Below, piece after piece: positions 22,901 through 32,139 of a stretch of 64,000 nt of DNA. A program made the position numbers and the translations under genes. Position 1 is the stretch's first letter; each line of letters begins with the position of its first letter. The DNA is from Brachypodium distachyon. Its lineage: Eukaryota; Streptophyta; Magnoliopsida; Poales; Poaceae. A model generated the notes under the pieces. The model had not been told where the DNA came from. It saw nothing but the letters and a program-made list of their open reading frames with translations, and did no database searches. The DNA lies in the NCBI RefSeq assembly GCF_000005505.3, contig NC_016131.3, positions 50,949,355 to 51,013,354 of the forward strand. Reading direction: 5' to 3'.

Positions 22901-24262
22901 GAATTGATCAAACAGATACATACATTTCCTTTTGCAATCTTTTCACTGCAATGTCTACAGGAAGCACGAGCAGATTGAGCAACCTCAATAGTACATTTAT
23001 CTGAAATAGCTGCTTTGGAACTTGCAGTAGCTGAGGAATTTCCAACATAGTTTCGTATCTTCTCTTGGTCATCCCACCTAAGTGCATCTATTCCTTCAAC
23101 ATCATCAACACTGATCGGGACATTAAGACTGGAGTTAAATTTTCAATGGTTTATACTCAGATAGAAGGAAGTCAAATAAATTAACAGACTTAGGCATAAA
23201 ATCCACATGACATGGAAGAGATAAAAGAAAGTCACATACGATTTTATCTGGTTTTTCTTGCTGATGATGCAACTGGCATGGTTCCACAGCTGAAAAAGAG
23301 GGAAAAAGGGAGCTAAAATATTATAAATAAAGGTAAAAAAAGGTGAAATTGCTATGGTGAAATGCGTGACAGAAGCATCATTTTTCTCCCACCTTTTGAG
23401 AAAACCAACAGTCACGAAAAAAGATATCTTTAGGCTTAATATTCGAACTTTGTCTATCAGAACAACATCAAGAGAGATCATCCAACATATCTCTAAAACT
23501 CTAAAGAACAAGGAAAACATAACCTTTTGGAGCCTATTTGAACTTTTAGATTGAATTGCATTGCTAAAAGTAGCCGGCGGCCTGTGGCATGACTATCCTC
23601 CCCCCTACGTAAAACTACTGCTCTTTGAGTAAGCCCCCTTCTTTTCGGCTACAGCTTCTCCAGAAACCATGGAGAAGCTGCTGCCACGGGAAGCCCTGAG
23701 AAGCTATTCTGTTCCCTTCTATTCAGCTTCATAAATGCAGCTTGTTGTCTGATATCTGTAGGAAGGTTGTTCATACAAGTATTTCGGACTGTTTTACCGC
23801 ATAAATGGCAACTAAGATAAAAGATGAACATAATAAGATGGTACATACTACAAGTCTAACAAAAGGAAAGGTCCCAAGCGGCGGACGGTGGGATGGGGAA
23901 GGGTGGTGGCGGATGGAGAGAATGGGGTTGGAGTGGCGGCCACCGGAGAGGCTGGGGTGGGAGCGGCCGGCGGAGGGATGGAGGAAACACTAAACCGCCC
24001 CGAAAACACTACCCTCTAGGACGGTCGGACCTTACAAGATCGAAGAAGATTCACTAATCGAATAAATAGGAATTCGCGGCGAAGAGGGCAGGGAAGTGTG
24101 GAGAGAGATGTCACCCACGGGCATGAATCCGTCGAACTGGGTGGATTGGACCATCTTGCCGAGGCGGAGCGCGTCCTTGCCAATGGGGGATTTGCACGAC
24201 TTGCACGAGGACCGCCCAGATTTGGCGTACTCCACCTTCCAGGCCTTCGGCGTCGCCGCCAT
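10920..24262 (-). CDS. PARP1: Poly(ADP-ribose) polymerase 1 (zinc-finger type), 20 exons, 975 aa
   Basis: Nuclear enzyme that binds DNA breaks and builds poly(ADP-ribose) from NAD+. Exons, 5' to 3' on the minus strand: 24262-24119, 23289-23240, 23110-22924, 22052-21887, 21750-21447, 20146-19951, 19030-18878, 16086-16026, 15683-15620, 15508-15251, 14554-14317, 14231-14119, 14012-13936, 13860-13697, 13116-12925, 12835-12727, 12369-12287, 12197-12060, 11239-11057, 10967-10920 (stop TGA 10922-10920). Phases agree throughout and the sum is 2928 bp. Domains: zinc finger 1 (C20, C23, H52, C55), zinc finger 2 (C116, C119, H141, C144), Zn3/PADR1 (C296, C299, C312, C322), BRCT about 383-470, WGR (W549-R551), helical domain about 625-765, and catalytic domain with the H825-Y859-E952 triad. 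Length matches cereal PARP1 (about 977 aa). The exon 10/11 intron has a GC donor. Long introns hold transposons, but no coding break was seen. Confidence 0.93.
11344..11836. repeat. Minisatellite (about 129 bp unit, 4 copies) in PARP1 intron 18
   Basis: Units begin at 11344, 11473, 11602 and 11707 with aaattatgaatat and contain atttatgggaggca and tacggagctagctg. The third unit lacks about 24 bp. It lies wholly inside the intron between exons 18 and 19. Confidence 0.85.
14734..14847. mobile_element. Stowaway MITE in PARP1 intron 10
   Basis: The 114 bp element has terminal inverted repeats CTCCCTCCGTCCCATATTAA and is flanked by TA duplications (14732-14733, 14848-14849). It has no coding capacity. 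This is the Tc1/mariner-derived type common in grass introns. Confidence 0.93.
15245..15251 (-). other. Non-canonical GC splice donor of PARP1 intron 10
   Basis: Exon 10 must end ...GTTAACAG at 15251, because exon 11 resumes with C-TAC-TAT to give the conserved G-V-N-S-Y-Y. The next intron bases are GCAAGG, a typical strong GC-AG donor. No GT in the area keeps the frame and the conserved residues. The intron is 15250-14555 and ends in AG. Confidence 0.75.
16947..18577. mobile_element. Mutator-like element (MULE), non-autonomous, in PARP1 intron 7
   Basis: Long terminal inverted repeats (about 250-270 bp, starting gagtaaaatgcac) lie at 16947-17215 and about 18310-18577. The flanking 9 bp duplication is aaacctatt/aaacctatg (16938-16946, 18578-18586), with one mismatch. 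No transposase is present. The GC-rich interior (about 17200-18300) includes a purine-rich and a C-rich stretch with open frames that look like a gene leader, as in Pack-MULEs, but the source gene was not recognised. Around 17450-17600 and 18140-18260 shorter gactagtcgcc-type motifs occur in inverted arrangement, possibly an inner extension of the inverted repeats. Confidence 0.85.
19179..19735 (-). mobile_element. LINE remnant with internal deletion, in PARP1 intron 6
   Basis: The minus-strand frame 19710-19402 encodes non-LTR reverse transcriptase sequence with the motif [11 protein letters not shown]. It then passes directly to the C-terminal W-x-x-W-K-Q-R-N region, so a large part of the ORF is missing without loss of frame. 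A T-run on the plus strand near 19180 would be the A-rich tail. Both boundaries are approximate. It is not functional. Confidence 0.8.
21800..21860. repeat. (GAA/TTC)20 microsatellite in PARP1 intron 4
   Basis: About 20 uninterrupted gaa units on the plus strand (TTC on the transcribed sense strand) end 27 bp from the exon 4 splice donor (exon end 21887). The run creates spurious poly-phenylalanine and poly-serine open frames. Confidence 0.95.
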
Positions 24263-24435
24263 TCCGTCGGATGGTACTACCAGTGCTGTAGTGCTCTCGT
24301 CTCCCCGCCGCGACTATGCACACACGGCTGGCTCCTAGGTGGCCTAGGTTTTCTCTTCTTTTTGACAGGACGGATACGGAGCAAGGTTTGAGGGGGGACG
24401 GAGGAAGGCTATGAGTTTTCTTTTAATCGGGAAGG
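24263..24435 (-). other. PARP1 5' flank / 5' UTR
   Basis: This is the sequence immediately upstream of the PARP1 ATG, GC-rich for about 100 bp and bounded by a MITE. A 5' UTR and core promoter would be expected here, but no clear TATA box was found. Confidence 0.4.
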
Positions 24436-24556
24436 CTATTAGTCCAACGAAGTATGTCTCAATTTTAACTAAATTTGAATGTATCTATACACTAAGTCAT
24501 GTTTAGATACATTCAAATTTAACAAACTTGAGACATCTTTTGTTGGACGGAGGGAG
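24436..24556. mobile_element. Degenerate Stowaway-like MITE upstream of PARP1
   Basis: Right end is ttggacggagggag followed by TA (24557-24558). The left end is mutated (ctattagtccaacgaag). The inner inverted repeats around aaatttgaatgtatct pair across the centre. It lies about 170 bp upstream of the PARP1 start codon. Confidence 0.75.
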
Positions 24557-24884
24557 TACCAAAATTTTTGACTCCGCGTATTGTGCGCCTTTTTTATCTA
24601 TTTGGAATTGTGCAGAATAGAATCCGAAAACTGACTTGATCCGGGCTAGTTGCGCAAAACTGATACCGTAAATAGAAAACATAAAAATTGTTCAAATTCA
24701 GTTCTTCAGTTCATACATTTCAGAGAATATAAAAGCAAAATGAATCAAATTCAAACGTGCAAACATCACATGAAAAAAACAATAATACAAATTACATCAA
24801 ATTGTTCAAATGTGACTATCAAATAAATAAAGAATGGTCAGGCAGACAAATACAATGTACGAATTCAAATAAAACATGCAAAAT

Positions 24885-26140
24885 TAGGGAACCTATCTCC
24901 CATACAATTGCCACGGATGCTCAATGAGATCTTGTTGAAGCTAGGTGTGCGTGGCCCTGTTCTCAATGTCTCGGTAGGTCTGAAGAAATGCTTGGATCCT
25001 GTCCACATTCCTTTCCGGTTTGACCCGTTTGCCAACATTGTCAAAGAAAAGCTCTAAATCCATCCCCCTTCCATCCTCGGTGATTATATTGTGCAGAATG
25101 ACACAAGCAATCATAATGTTTGAGAGGAACTTCTTATCTCAAAAACGAGCAGAACCTCGCACAATTGCGAAACGTGCTTACAAGACTCAGAAATCTCTTT
25201 CAGTGTCCTTCCGGCAAGCTTCTTGTGCTTTGGCAAAAACAGTTTGCTTCTTCCCGACAGGGTTTTGGATTGTTTTGACAAATGTAGACCAAGAAGGATA
25301 AATACCGTCAACTAGGTAGTATCCCATGTTATATTCATGACCATTGACGGTATAATTGCAAACCAGAGCTTATCCTTTTGCAAGCCTAGAAAAGAGACAA
25401 GATCTTTGCACCACATCGATGTCATTTAGAGAACCAGGCAAACCAAAGAAGCAATGCCAAATCCACAAGTCCTGCGAAGCAACTGCCTCGAGCACAATTG
25501 TTGGCTCGCGGTGATGGCCCGTATACTGCCCGTGCCAAGCCGTCGGGCAGTTCTTCCACGACCAGTGCATGCCATCTTGCTCCCAAGCATTCTCAGCCAT
25601 CCCTTTGCTTCATTCATCGCCATCAGCCTCTTCCTGTCCTCCTCATTAGGTGCTCGGAGGTATTGCTTGCCGAACACCTAGATCAACACCTTGCAAAGAT
25701 GCGGACAGATTTTAGCGTCGTATCTTCACCAATGCGAAGATACTCGTCGTTGTAATCCGCCGGAACGCCATAAGCAATCACCCGCATGGCGGCGAAAATC
25801 TTCTGATAAGCACTAAACCCAAGAAGGCCGGCAGCGTTCCTTCGGCGAGGGAAGTAGCGGCAGTTTTCTTCGCATGCTTGACATAGGTGCCTACCTCCGT
25901 GAAGTAATCATTCATCAATATGGAATGGCTGAGGCTTTGATTGCGACCAACCTTTGATCATCGCCTCTTCGGCCGCTTACACTTGTCTTCCACCTCTTTC
26001 AAGGCGAGAATCATCAAAATGTTCTCGAGATCACCGTAGCTGACTTTCGTTGGACGAAGAGGAGGGGTCAAAATATTGCAGCGCGGAAAAGGACACCAAT
26101 GATGACTGCGTCTGAAATCGGCAATTCGCAACATGAACAA
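24885..26140 (-). pseudogene. PIF/Harbinger transposase remnant
   Basis: Read from 26140 down, pieces in shifting frames match the plant Harbinger nuclease: a YGVPADYNDEYLRIGEDTT segment (about 25790-25700), a FGKQYLRAPNEEDRKRLMA segment (about 25675-25620), MHWSWKNCPTAW and GQYTGHHREPTIVLEAVASQ (about 25570-25470), YYLVDGIYPSWSTFVKTIQN (about 25320-25260), and VILHNIITEDGRGMDLELFF (about 25105-25045), ending near 24890 with HPWQLYG. Several frameshifts and stops break the frame, and one catalytic-region phrase has lost residues (GMLGSIDCMHW reads GMHW-like). It is a dead element of the kind abundant in Triticeae. Terminal inverted repeats were not located. Confidence 0.85.
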
Positions 26141-27232
26141 AGCCCTAATTCACGAGACCCCAAATCCAAAAGGCACGAAATCGATGAGAAATTTACCTTG
26201 TTCGGCGGGTGGGGATAGTTTAGCTTCTAGATCCGGCGAACTAGGCCTCCATTGGATATCTGAACGGCGGTGTTGGAACCCTCCGAAGCTCCTAGACGAC
26301 GGCGGTGGTGCTCCTAGCTCTGGGGAAACTAGCGGCGGAAGTTCATGGGGCAGTGGACAGACTGCTACGATGCGTTGGCGGTGGCGGGGATATGCGGAAC
26401 AACGACTGGCAGCACGGATGCGGTGGCTGCGGCAAAAATCCGCAGGAGCAAGGTGTCGGGGAAGACAGGTTCGTGGCAGCGCGGGGTGAAATATCCTAGC
26501 GCCAACTATTTTCCAGGCCAAATCGGTACAGAGACGAGGGAAGACGGGGCCGAGGATATCCCGGCTCAGGGGGTCCTATTCGGTAAATCCGATCTTTTTT
26601 TACGGATTCCGCAAATCTTCGGTATCTGTTCTGAACGTTTTTCCCCAACAACCGATAACTGGCGGTTATTTCTTGGTTCGGTCCTCTTTTCGGTATCTGC
26701 TAGAGTTGCTTTGAGGTGGGTCGGTCCTTTGGTCTGATCTCTGATGTGCATCTATGGGTGGCCATTACCTGCACTTAATTTATCTCCTACCACCTCTAAT
26801 CACCCTTCTCCCTAGCTAGTTAAAAAAAAATTCTGCATTTCTTTGCACTCCTTAGAGCCGCGTCACGCAACCCTTCGGACACTAAATGGATCGTTGTATC
26901 CATTTCGTAAATAAAAATAATTTTGATGAAACTAGTCAAATGTCAACCACAAGTTCCTAGTGTTCATAGCTAGAAAAATTTTAGCTCATGATTTCATTTC
27001 AGCTTAACTAAAGGACACAAATACTCAATTACGGATTGCCAAGAATATTTTACAAGGACAAAGTTCCTCAACCCTTTGTTGACTAAACGACACGCAAGAA
27101 GAGAAGACACAACTGCGCACCAAACGTAAAATCTGCATCCTTGCGAGGAAGGCTTATGAGCAGAGAATTAACTCCCTTCCCTGGAATATTTTACCTCCTG
27201 GTTTGTAATTTCAGTCCTAATTTCCGTTTCAC
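26141..27232. other. Intergenic region between the Harbinger remnant and the ROPGAP 3' end
   Basis: 26150-26560 is GC-rich with overlapping open frames on both strands, perhaps the 5' exon of the Harbinger element. 26560-26740 contains several tcggtatctg/ttcggt motifs that may be its terminal region. From 26750 to 27230 nothing is recognisable apart from the expected 3' UTR of ROPGAP. Confidence 0.4.
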
Positions 27233-29405
27233 TCAGCTCAGTGCTGCTTGCATGGTCGCCTTGCAAGATCCACTTATGGTTTCAGAGGAGTTCAGATGCT
27301 CTGCCTCCTTACTGGAAGGAAAGAAGTTGCTGCCTTTGCTCACTTCTAGCCTCCTTAGGAAACCTTCTTCAATATCATTACGAGATGCATCTTCATCGTC
27401 ATTGCTGCTGCTGATGTAAGGCAGACGGAATTCAAATGACGCGTGCCTCCTGGACGAAACGATTAGCTGTTCACTGTGCATTTTGAGTTGCACGGTCTTG
27501 TCCATATTCTTTGGGCTTTGGCTACTGTCGCTGGCATATTTCTCAATCCCAATGTCGTTGTCATCATCTTGTTGATCCTCACGACCCACCTCATCAAGTT
27601 CATCAGATAAAGATGACGACGATGAAAATGTCGAGTATGTTCCTTCACTATCTTCACGTTCTCTCATCGTTCTGAGAATCAAGGTTTTGAGCAAGTTCAT
27701 GACTTGAACGGCATGCATCAGAGCAGTAAGGGGATCTGACATCTAGTTGCAGTTTTGAAATAATTCAATTAGCAATTAACAAGAAAAGTTTATAGAATCG
27801 TGACAAGAAGGCAAACTAGTACCTGTGTCATATTGGGTGCAAAAACCATGGCAACATTTCGGGCATTCATCTTATTTGACTCCTCTTCTTGGACAACATC
27901 AGCCATGAGTTCTACGACCCAGCTAAGAAGTGCAGCCTGTGTTGAAGGAAGAAGCTTCGCCACCTCAACGCATTGTTCTTCTGTGTTGCAGTGGAGGACT
28001 TGCTCAGGCGAGAGGCTATCAAGCACACCCTCGGGTAGCTCCCTGAACCAGGCCTGATTCAAATTGCGCAACGTAATTACTCCAAATGCTTCTGCCGAGT
28101 TATCCCATGCGTGAAAATTTCGACGAAATAAAATTTGAACCCCCGGATCAGCTAAAAGAATCAGAAAGTTTTTTTTTTGAGGAAAAAAAGTATCAGAAAG
28201 TTGAGATTTATAATTGTTTCATCGTTATCCTTGGAGCAGTTTTTCTTGTCAGAAATCTAGCTACACAAAACAGCAGTTCATCCTAATTGTCGTACCAACG
28301 AATGATATACGTTGATGATTTCATTTTTTTAGGATAAAAAGTAGGCCAAAGACCTACTGCGCAAATATATTAAAATGATTTCATTTCACATGTGCATATA
28401 TACTGAGTGGAAAGCAAAACGAACTGGAAATTTCATGGTTCAACATATCTCTGCACTATGAATCTGAGAGACCAATTCATGGGATTTGTTTGCAATAGCT
28501 GAATAAAAATCGCAGAAGCAATTTCTAATGTCGGTGACCACTCAAGAGACTACCAAACGATAAATCAGTGAGAGTCCAGAACCACTCCTGCATAGCAAAT
28601 AGTATTACTCACTCTGGCCGGTATTACTTGTCGAAATATTAAATGTACCTTTCTAAACATAGATACGTCCATATTTAGACAAATTTAAGACAAGTAATAT
28701 GGGTCGGAGGGAGTACCTTAATCAAACTAGCCAGGCAGTGTATGTCGATGTCATCAGGCACAACACCCCTGTTGAGCTGTTCCCTGACATGCTCCTCCTG
28801 GCTGTTCTCTGGGTTGATACGGAAGATCCCTTCTGCCTACATATTAATAATGAGCAAATTGGGTGCGGATTGAGCTTGAGCAAGAGGAAACGAGTAATGA
28901 GAGTGATTTCTAGCTTGTGCTAACCTTGAGGCCATGTTGCGAGTACAACCTTTGTTGCATGAGCAGAAGGATCTTGGGGACCGAATTCCCCTTGTCATCG
29001 TAGTCGCACTGCATCGACTCCGGCGACACCCCAAATACGCTCGCGCTGCAAGAAACCACTGTAAGTAAATCCAAGAAAAGCTAAAGAGTTGGGATCTGGT
29101 TGATTTAGGAACCTGGCGCTTGGTACATGGCAGGGGATCTCGAGCTGGAACTCGACGGGGAGGCCGAGGAAGCCTTGGAGGCGGTCGAACGTGACGTGCG
29201 CGACGTGGCGGACGTCGGTAGGCCAGCCGATGTCCATCCCCCAGGCTGCGGTCGGGTCGTCGGCGTCCGCCATCTGGCACGGCAGCACCACGGACTTGCG
29301 GAGCGCGGCCAGCAGCAACTCGAGGACCTGCCCTTGCCCCTGCTGCCTCTCCTCCGTCTTCCTTTCTCCCCCGCATCCATTGGAGACGAGCGCCACCTCA
29401 CCCAT
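27233..29405 (-). CDS. ROPGAP: ROP/Rac GTPase-activating protein (CRIB + RhoGAP), 5 exons, 424 aa
   Basis: Turns off plant ROP (Rac-like) GTPases by stimulating GTP hydrolysis at the cell periphery. Exons on the minus strand: 29405-29113, 29045-28925, 28836-28717, 28053-27823, 27742-27233 (stop included); total 1275 bp with phases consistent. Residues 59-75 form a CRIB motif (IGWPTDVRHVAHVTFDR). The RhoGAP domain spans roughly 105-280, with arginine finger R144 in AEGIFRI and the conserved NARNVAMVFAPNMTQMSDPLTAL stretch split by the last intron. The C-terminal tail is serine- and acid-rich, as in other CRIB-RhoGAPs. An in-frame ATG at 29480 would add 25 residues; 29405 is preferred because MGEV matches the usual start of the family. 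Intron 3 begins 3 bp before a Stowaway MITE. No break was seen. Confidence 0.92.
28054..28607. other. ROPGAP intron 3, unique part
   Basis: This AT-rich intron sequence lies between exon 4 and the MITE. At about 28325-28375 a T-run followed by aaagacctactgcgcaaatat resembles the 3' tail of a grass LINE. No coding potential was seen. Confidence 0.4.
28608..28713. mobile_element. Stowaway MITE abutting the ROPGAP intron 3 splice donor
   Basis: The element is about 106 bp with end gggtcggagggag on the right and a slightly mutated ctcactctggccggtatta on the left, flanked by TA at 28606-28607 and 28714-28715. On the gene strand, exon 3 ends ...GATTAAG at 28717 and the intron reads GTA then the MITE (CTCCCTCCG). 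The element therefore supplies donor positions +4 onward. Confidence 0.9.
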
Positions 29406-29935
29406 GGCGACCTGGCTTGGCAACTCGTCCTCCCGCTGCCTGATTTTGAGTGGAGCTGGGCTTAAGGGCAGTGAGCACACTCGAGGTAGGGAAAGCGGTT
29501 TTAAATGTGGTCAGGAGGGGGCTTCGGGGTTCGTCTTTGCGATCTGCGATTTTGAATTTGGAAAAAAGCACGTGGGGCCGAGAGCCCAATCCAGACAGAA
29601 CATCCACCTCCAACGGCTGCCAAGTTCAAATGTCCGCTGCCTTTGAAAAGAAAAACTGTTATCCTGCGCCAAACAAGGTGTTTTGCCTTTCTTCGCACCG
29701 CACAAAACTTGCTCCTCGCCGCACGATCCTTTAAGATTCGTGAAAGTCAACTTTTAATGTTGACCCGCTCCGCACTTAGCATTTTGGCTAATCACACTGT
29801 TAGCTGATTCCTGCCTGGCTCGCCGACCATTTTCTGCAATTGATCTGGAAGTCTTGTATGGCTACTTTTGGAAGCCATGAAACGTTAGTTTGTTATAGTC
29901 TGTCTATCTCACAAAGAGACCGAATTTTTGTTAGT
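29406..29935 (-). other. ROPGAP 5' flank / 5' UTR
   Basis: GC-rich near the ATG and AT-rich beyond 29700. It should hold the ROPGAP promoter and 5' UTR. No unambiguous TATA box or other element was recognised. Confidence 0.35.
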
Positions 29936-30100
29936 ACTAGCTGAAATGCCCGTGCGTTGCAACGGAACAACAAAATAAAATGATACATTCAAGAACATGC
30001 ATCAAAACCTCTCTTTGCTCTTCTTTAAAGAGCACCAAATATCCCTTTAAAAAAGGTTTCTTCCGAAGATTGTGTCTCTATACTCTAGTCTCTCAAAATA
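29936..30100 (+). mobile_element. Terminus of an unclassified grass transposon family (copy 1)
   Basis: Begins actagctgaaatgcccgtgc and continues through aacaaaataaaatgataca and acatgcatcaaaac. The same sequence recurs, interrupted, at 48481-48512 and 49554-49660. It resembles grass repeats that start with a gcccgtgcgttgcaacgg motif, often annotated as Helitron-like. The 3' end of the element could not be placed. Confidence 0.5.
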
Positions 30101-30480
30101 GAACAATACACATACTTCTGAAAATTATATGACATCATCGGGTCAAAGAAGTTTTGAGACGGAATCATTTAATTTTTTTAGTTCTCTCCACTTTCTCACT
30201 TCATCTGTTAAAACAAAGAGTTAGGGCATCTCCAAGGAAAACCCCCAAATACTCCCCATTTGTCCAAATCTGTCCATATGGGGGTCCAAGAGCTAGAACA
30301 ATACACTTACTTTTGAAAATTATATGACATCATCGGGTCAAAGAAGTTTTGAGACGGAATCACTTAATTTTTTTAGTTCTCTCCACTTTCTCACTTCATC
30401 TGTTAAAACAAAGAGTTAGGGCATCTCTAAGGAAAACCCCAAATACTCCCCATTTGTCCAAATCTGTCCATATGTGGTCC
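30100..30480. repeat. 195 bp tandem duplication that includes a MITE end
   Basis: Copy 1 (about 30101-30295) and copy 2 (about 30296-30490) share agaacaatacac, tgacatcatcgggtc, the ttctctccactttctcactt stretch and the start of a Tourist element (ttagggcatctc). The MITE starts at 30224 and 30419 lie 195 bp apart. Confidence 0.85.
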
Positions 30481-30756
30481 AAGAACAATATACACAACCC
30501 AATGGGTACCCCCATTTATCCAAAAGTGGTCCACACTCCCAATTTCTTCCCCAAATTTGGGGAGAGTATGGGGACTCCTCATTTGTGCAATAATTTAAAT
30601 CTTGTCCACTCGTCTTTTTGGCCCACATGTCAAAGACTTATGAAGAGATAAATGGAGGGTTACCATTGGGCATTTGATATTTTTCACACCCTCATTTGTC
30701 AAATGGACAAAATGGGGGGGGGGGGTGCAAATGAGGGCTCACCCTTGGAGATGCCC
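30419..30756. mobile_element. Tourist-like (PIF/Harbinger) MITE
   Basis: Inverted termini gggcatctctaagg and ccttggagatgccc are flanked by TTA target duplications (30416-30418 and 30757-30759). The element is 338 bp, non-coding, with a G-run at 30715-30725. A second copy of its left end, also preceded by TTA, stands at 30221-30224 because of the tandem duplication. Confidence 0.85.
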
Positions 30757-31807
30757 TTAGAAGGGGCAACAAATTTATGTTTTGGCAGCCGAATGTTCGT
30801 TTATGAATATAGACATTTGATTATTTTGTTGAGTATGCCTATTCTGATTTTGCTGGTTTCCTGAAGGAGCTTATCAATATTAGATTAAATCAAGCCTGAT
30901 TAATAAACTGGCAGTGCACGTGTAAATTATTTTCCAATTATTTGCTCGAGTTGTTCGGCGGATCTGGCTTCTGGACAGTTCAGACGACTTGACGTAGTTG
31001 GCCTCTCGACTATCTGTCTGCTCGTAGTCCTATCTCTGTGTGGCAGCTGGAGTCCGTCTTATATGGACGGCAAGTATTAAATGTGACAACTCGCCCGTGG
31101 ATATCCAACCCAAATGGGTAGGATATGGGTAGACATTTATGTCCATGGGTACCCGGTGGCTCGCCCGATTAGTCATACGTAGGATATGGGTATTGGTTTA
31201 TACCCATGGATACCGATGGTCGTCCAGTTAATATTTTGATTAAATAAATATTATTTTTATTATATAATATGTGGACTCTTTGATTTTTTTAGCGAAATGT
31301 GGACTCTTTGATGCAATAAGGATTAACAGATGACCCTGCTGTAAAATAAATAAAGACCAAGTGCAAAATTGGCCCAGTAGCCCGTGACTCGATGACCCAT
31401 CAACTTGGCTTGTTTGGCCATCTCTCTCGCTCAGTCAGGCTCACAGAAGAAAGTCATCGAGGCGCCTTCTTCCGTCTCCCATTCTACACTCGCCCATCAT
31501 CTCTTGTTCTCTCTACTATGCCCTAGGTGCCGCCACCATTCTCTCTCGCAGTCTGTTTCATCAGCTTCTTCTAACAATTCGCGAGCTCCTCGTGTAATTT
31601 GGCTTAGGAGGAGACGCCCCTGGCTGGGAAACGGAAGAGGGGACCAGCCGTGGCCGCGGCTGGGAGACAGAGGAGACAGTCGTGGCTTCGATTCCTTGCC
31701 CGATAGGTGCCCGATCGGGTCTCATCTTCTGACACCCGTAGTGTTTCGGCCAAGCGATCTTTTTCTTGTTAGATTCGGAGTTGTTGCCTGACTCTCGGAA
31801 CGATCCC
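30757..31807. other. Unclassified repeats and GC-rich leader-like segment
   Basis: 31085-31230 contains several copies of atgggta/tacccat in both orientations (for example gtccatgggtacccg), typical of a small hAT-like or MITE repeat. 31390-31790 is GC-rich with CT-rich stretches that resemble a gene leader, but no coding region follows that I recognise. Confidence 0.35.
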
Positions 31808-32139
31808 GCTGGCGATGGATTCCCTCGCGGAGTTCCAGACCAATTCGGTGCAAGTAACGGGCCAGTCGGCTTAGTAGGCCTAATATACATGCAATCTTAG
31901 GGGCCCACAATTTTTTTGGAAAGTTTGACAGACGACGGTGAAGAGAACGGTCCGTATTTTTTAGATAGGTATAGCGCTGGCGATGGATTCCCTCGCGGAG
32001 TTCCAATCCGATTCGGTGCAGGTAACGTGGCAGCTGGCTCAGTAAGCCCATTATACTCAATCTTGGGGGCCCATAAATTTTTTGAAAGTCTGACAGATGA
32101 AGGTGAAAGAAACGGTCCGTATTTTGTAGATAGGTATAG
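31808..32139. repeat. 168 bp tandem repeat, two copies
   Basis: Copies start at 31808 and 31976 with gctggcgatggattccctcg and end in a gatag-gtatag stretch. They are clearly homologous but differ at many positions, so the duplication is older than the others in the window. Confidence 0.85.

Noticed and set aside
24032..24119. Extension of PARP1 exon 1 through [10 protein letters not shown]
   Set aside because: This reads through the GT donor into intron 1; the zinc finger resumes with LWNHASC in exon 2.
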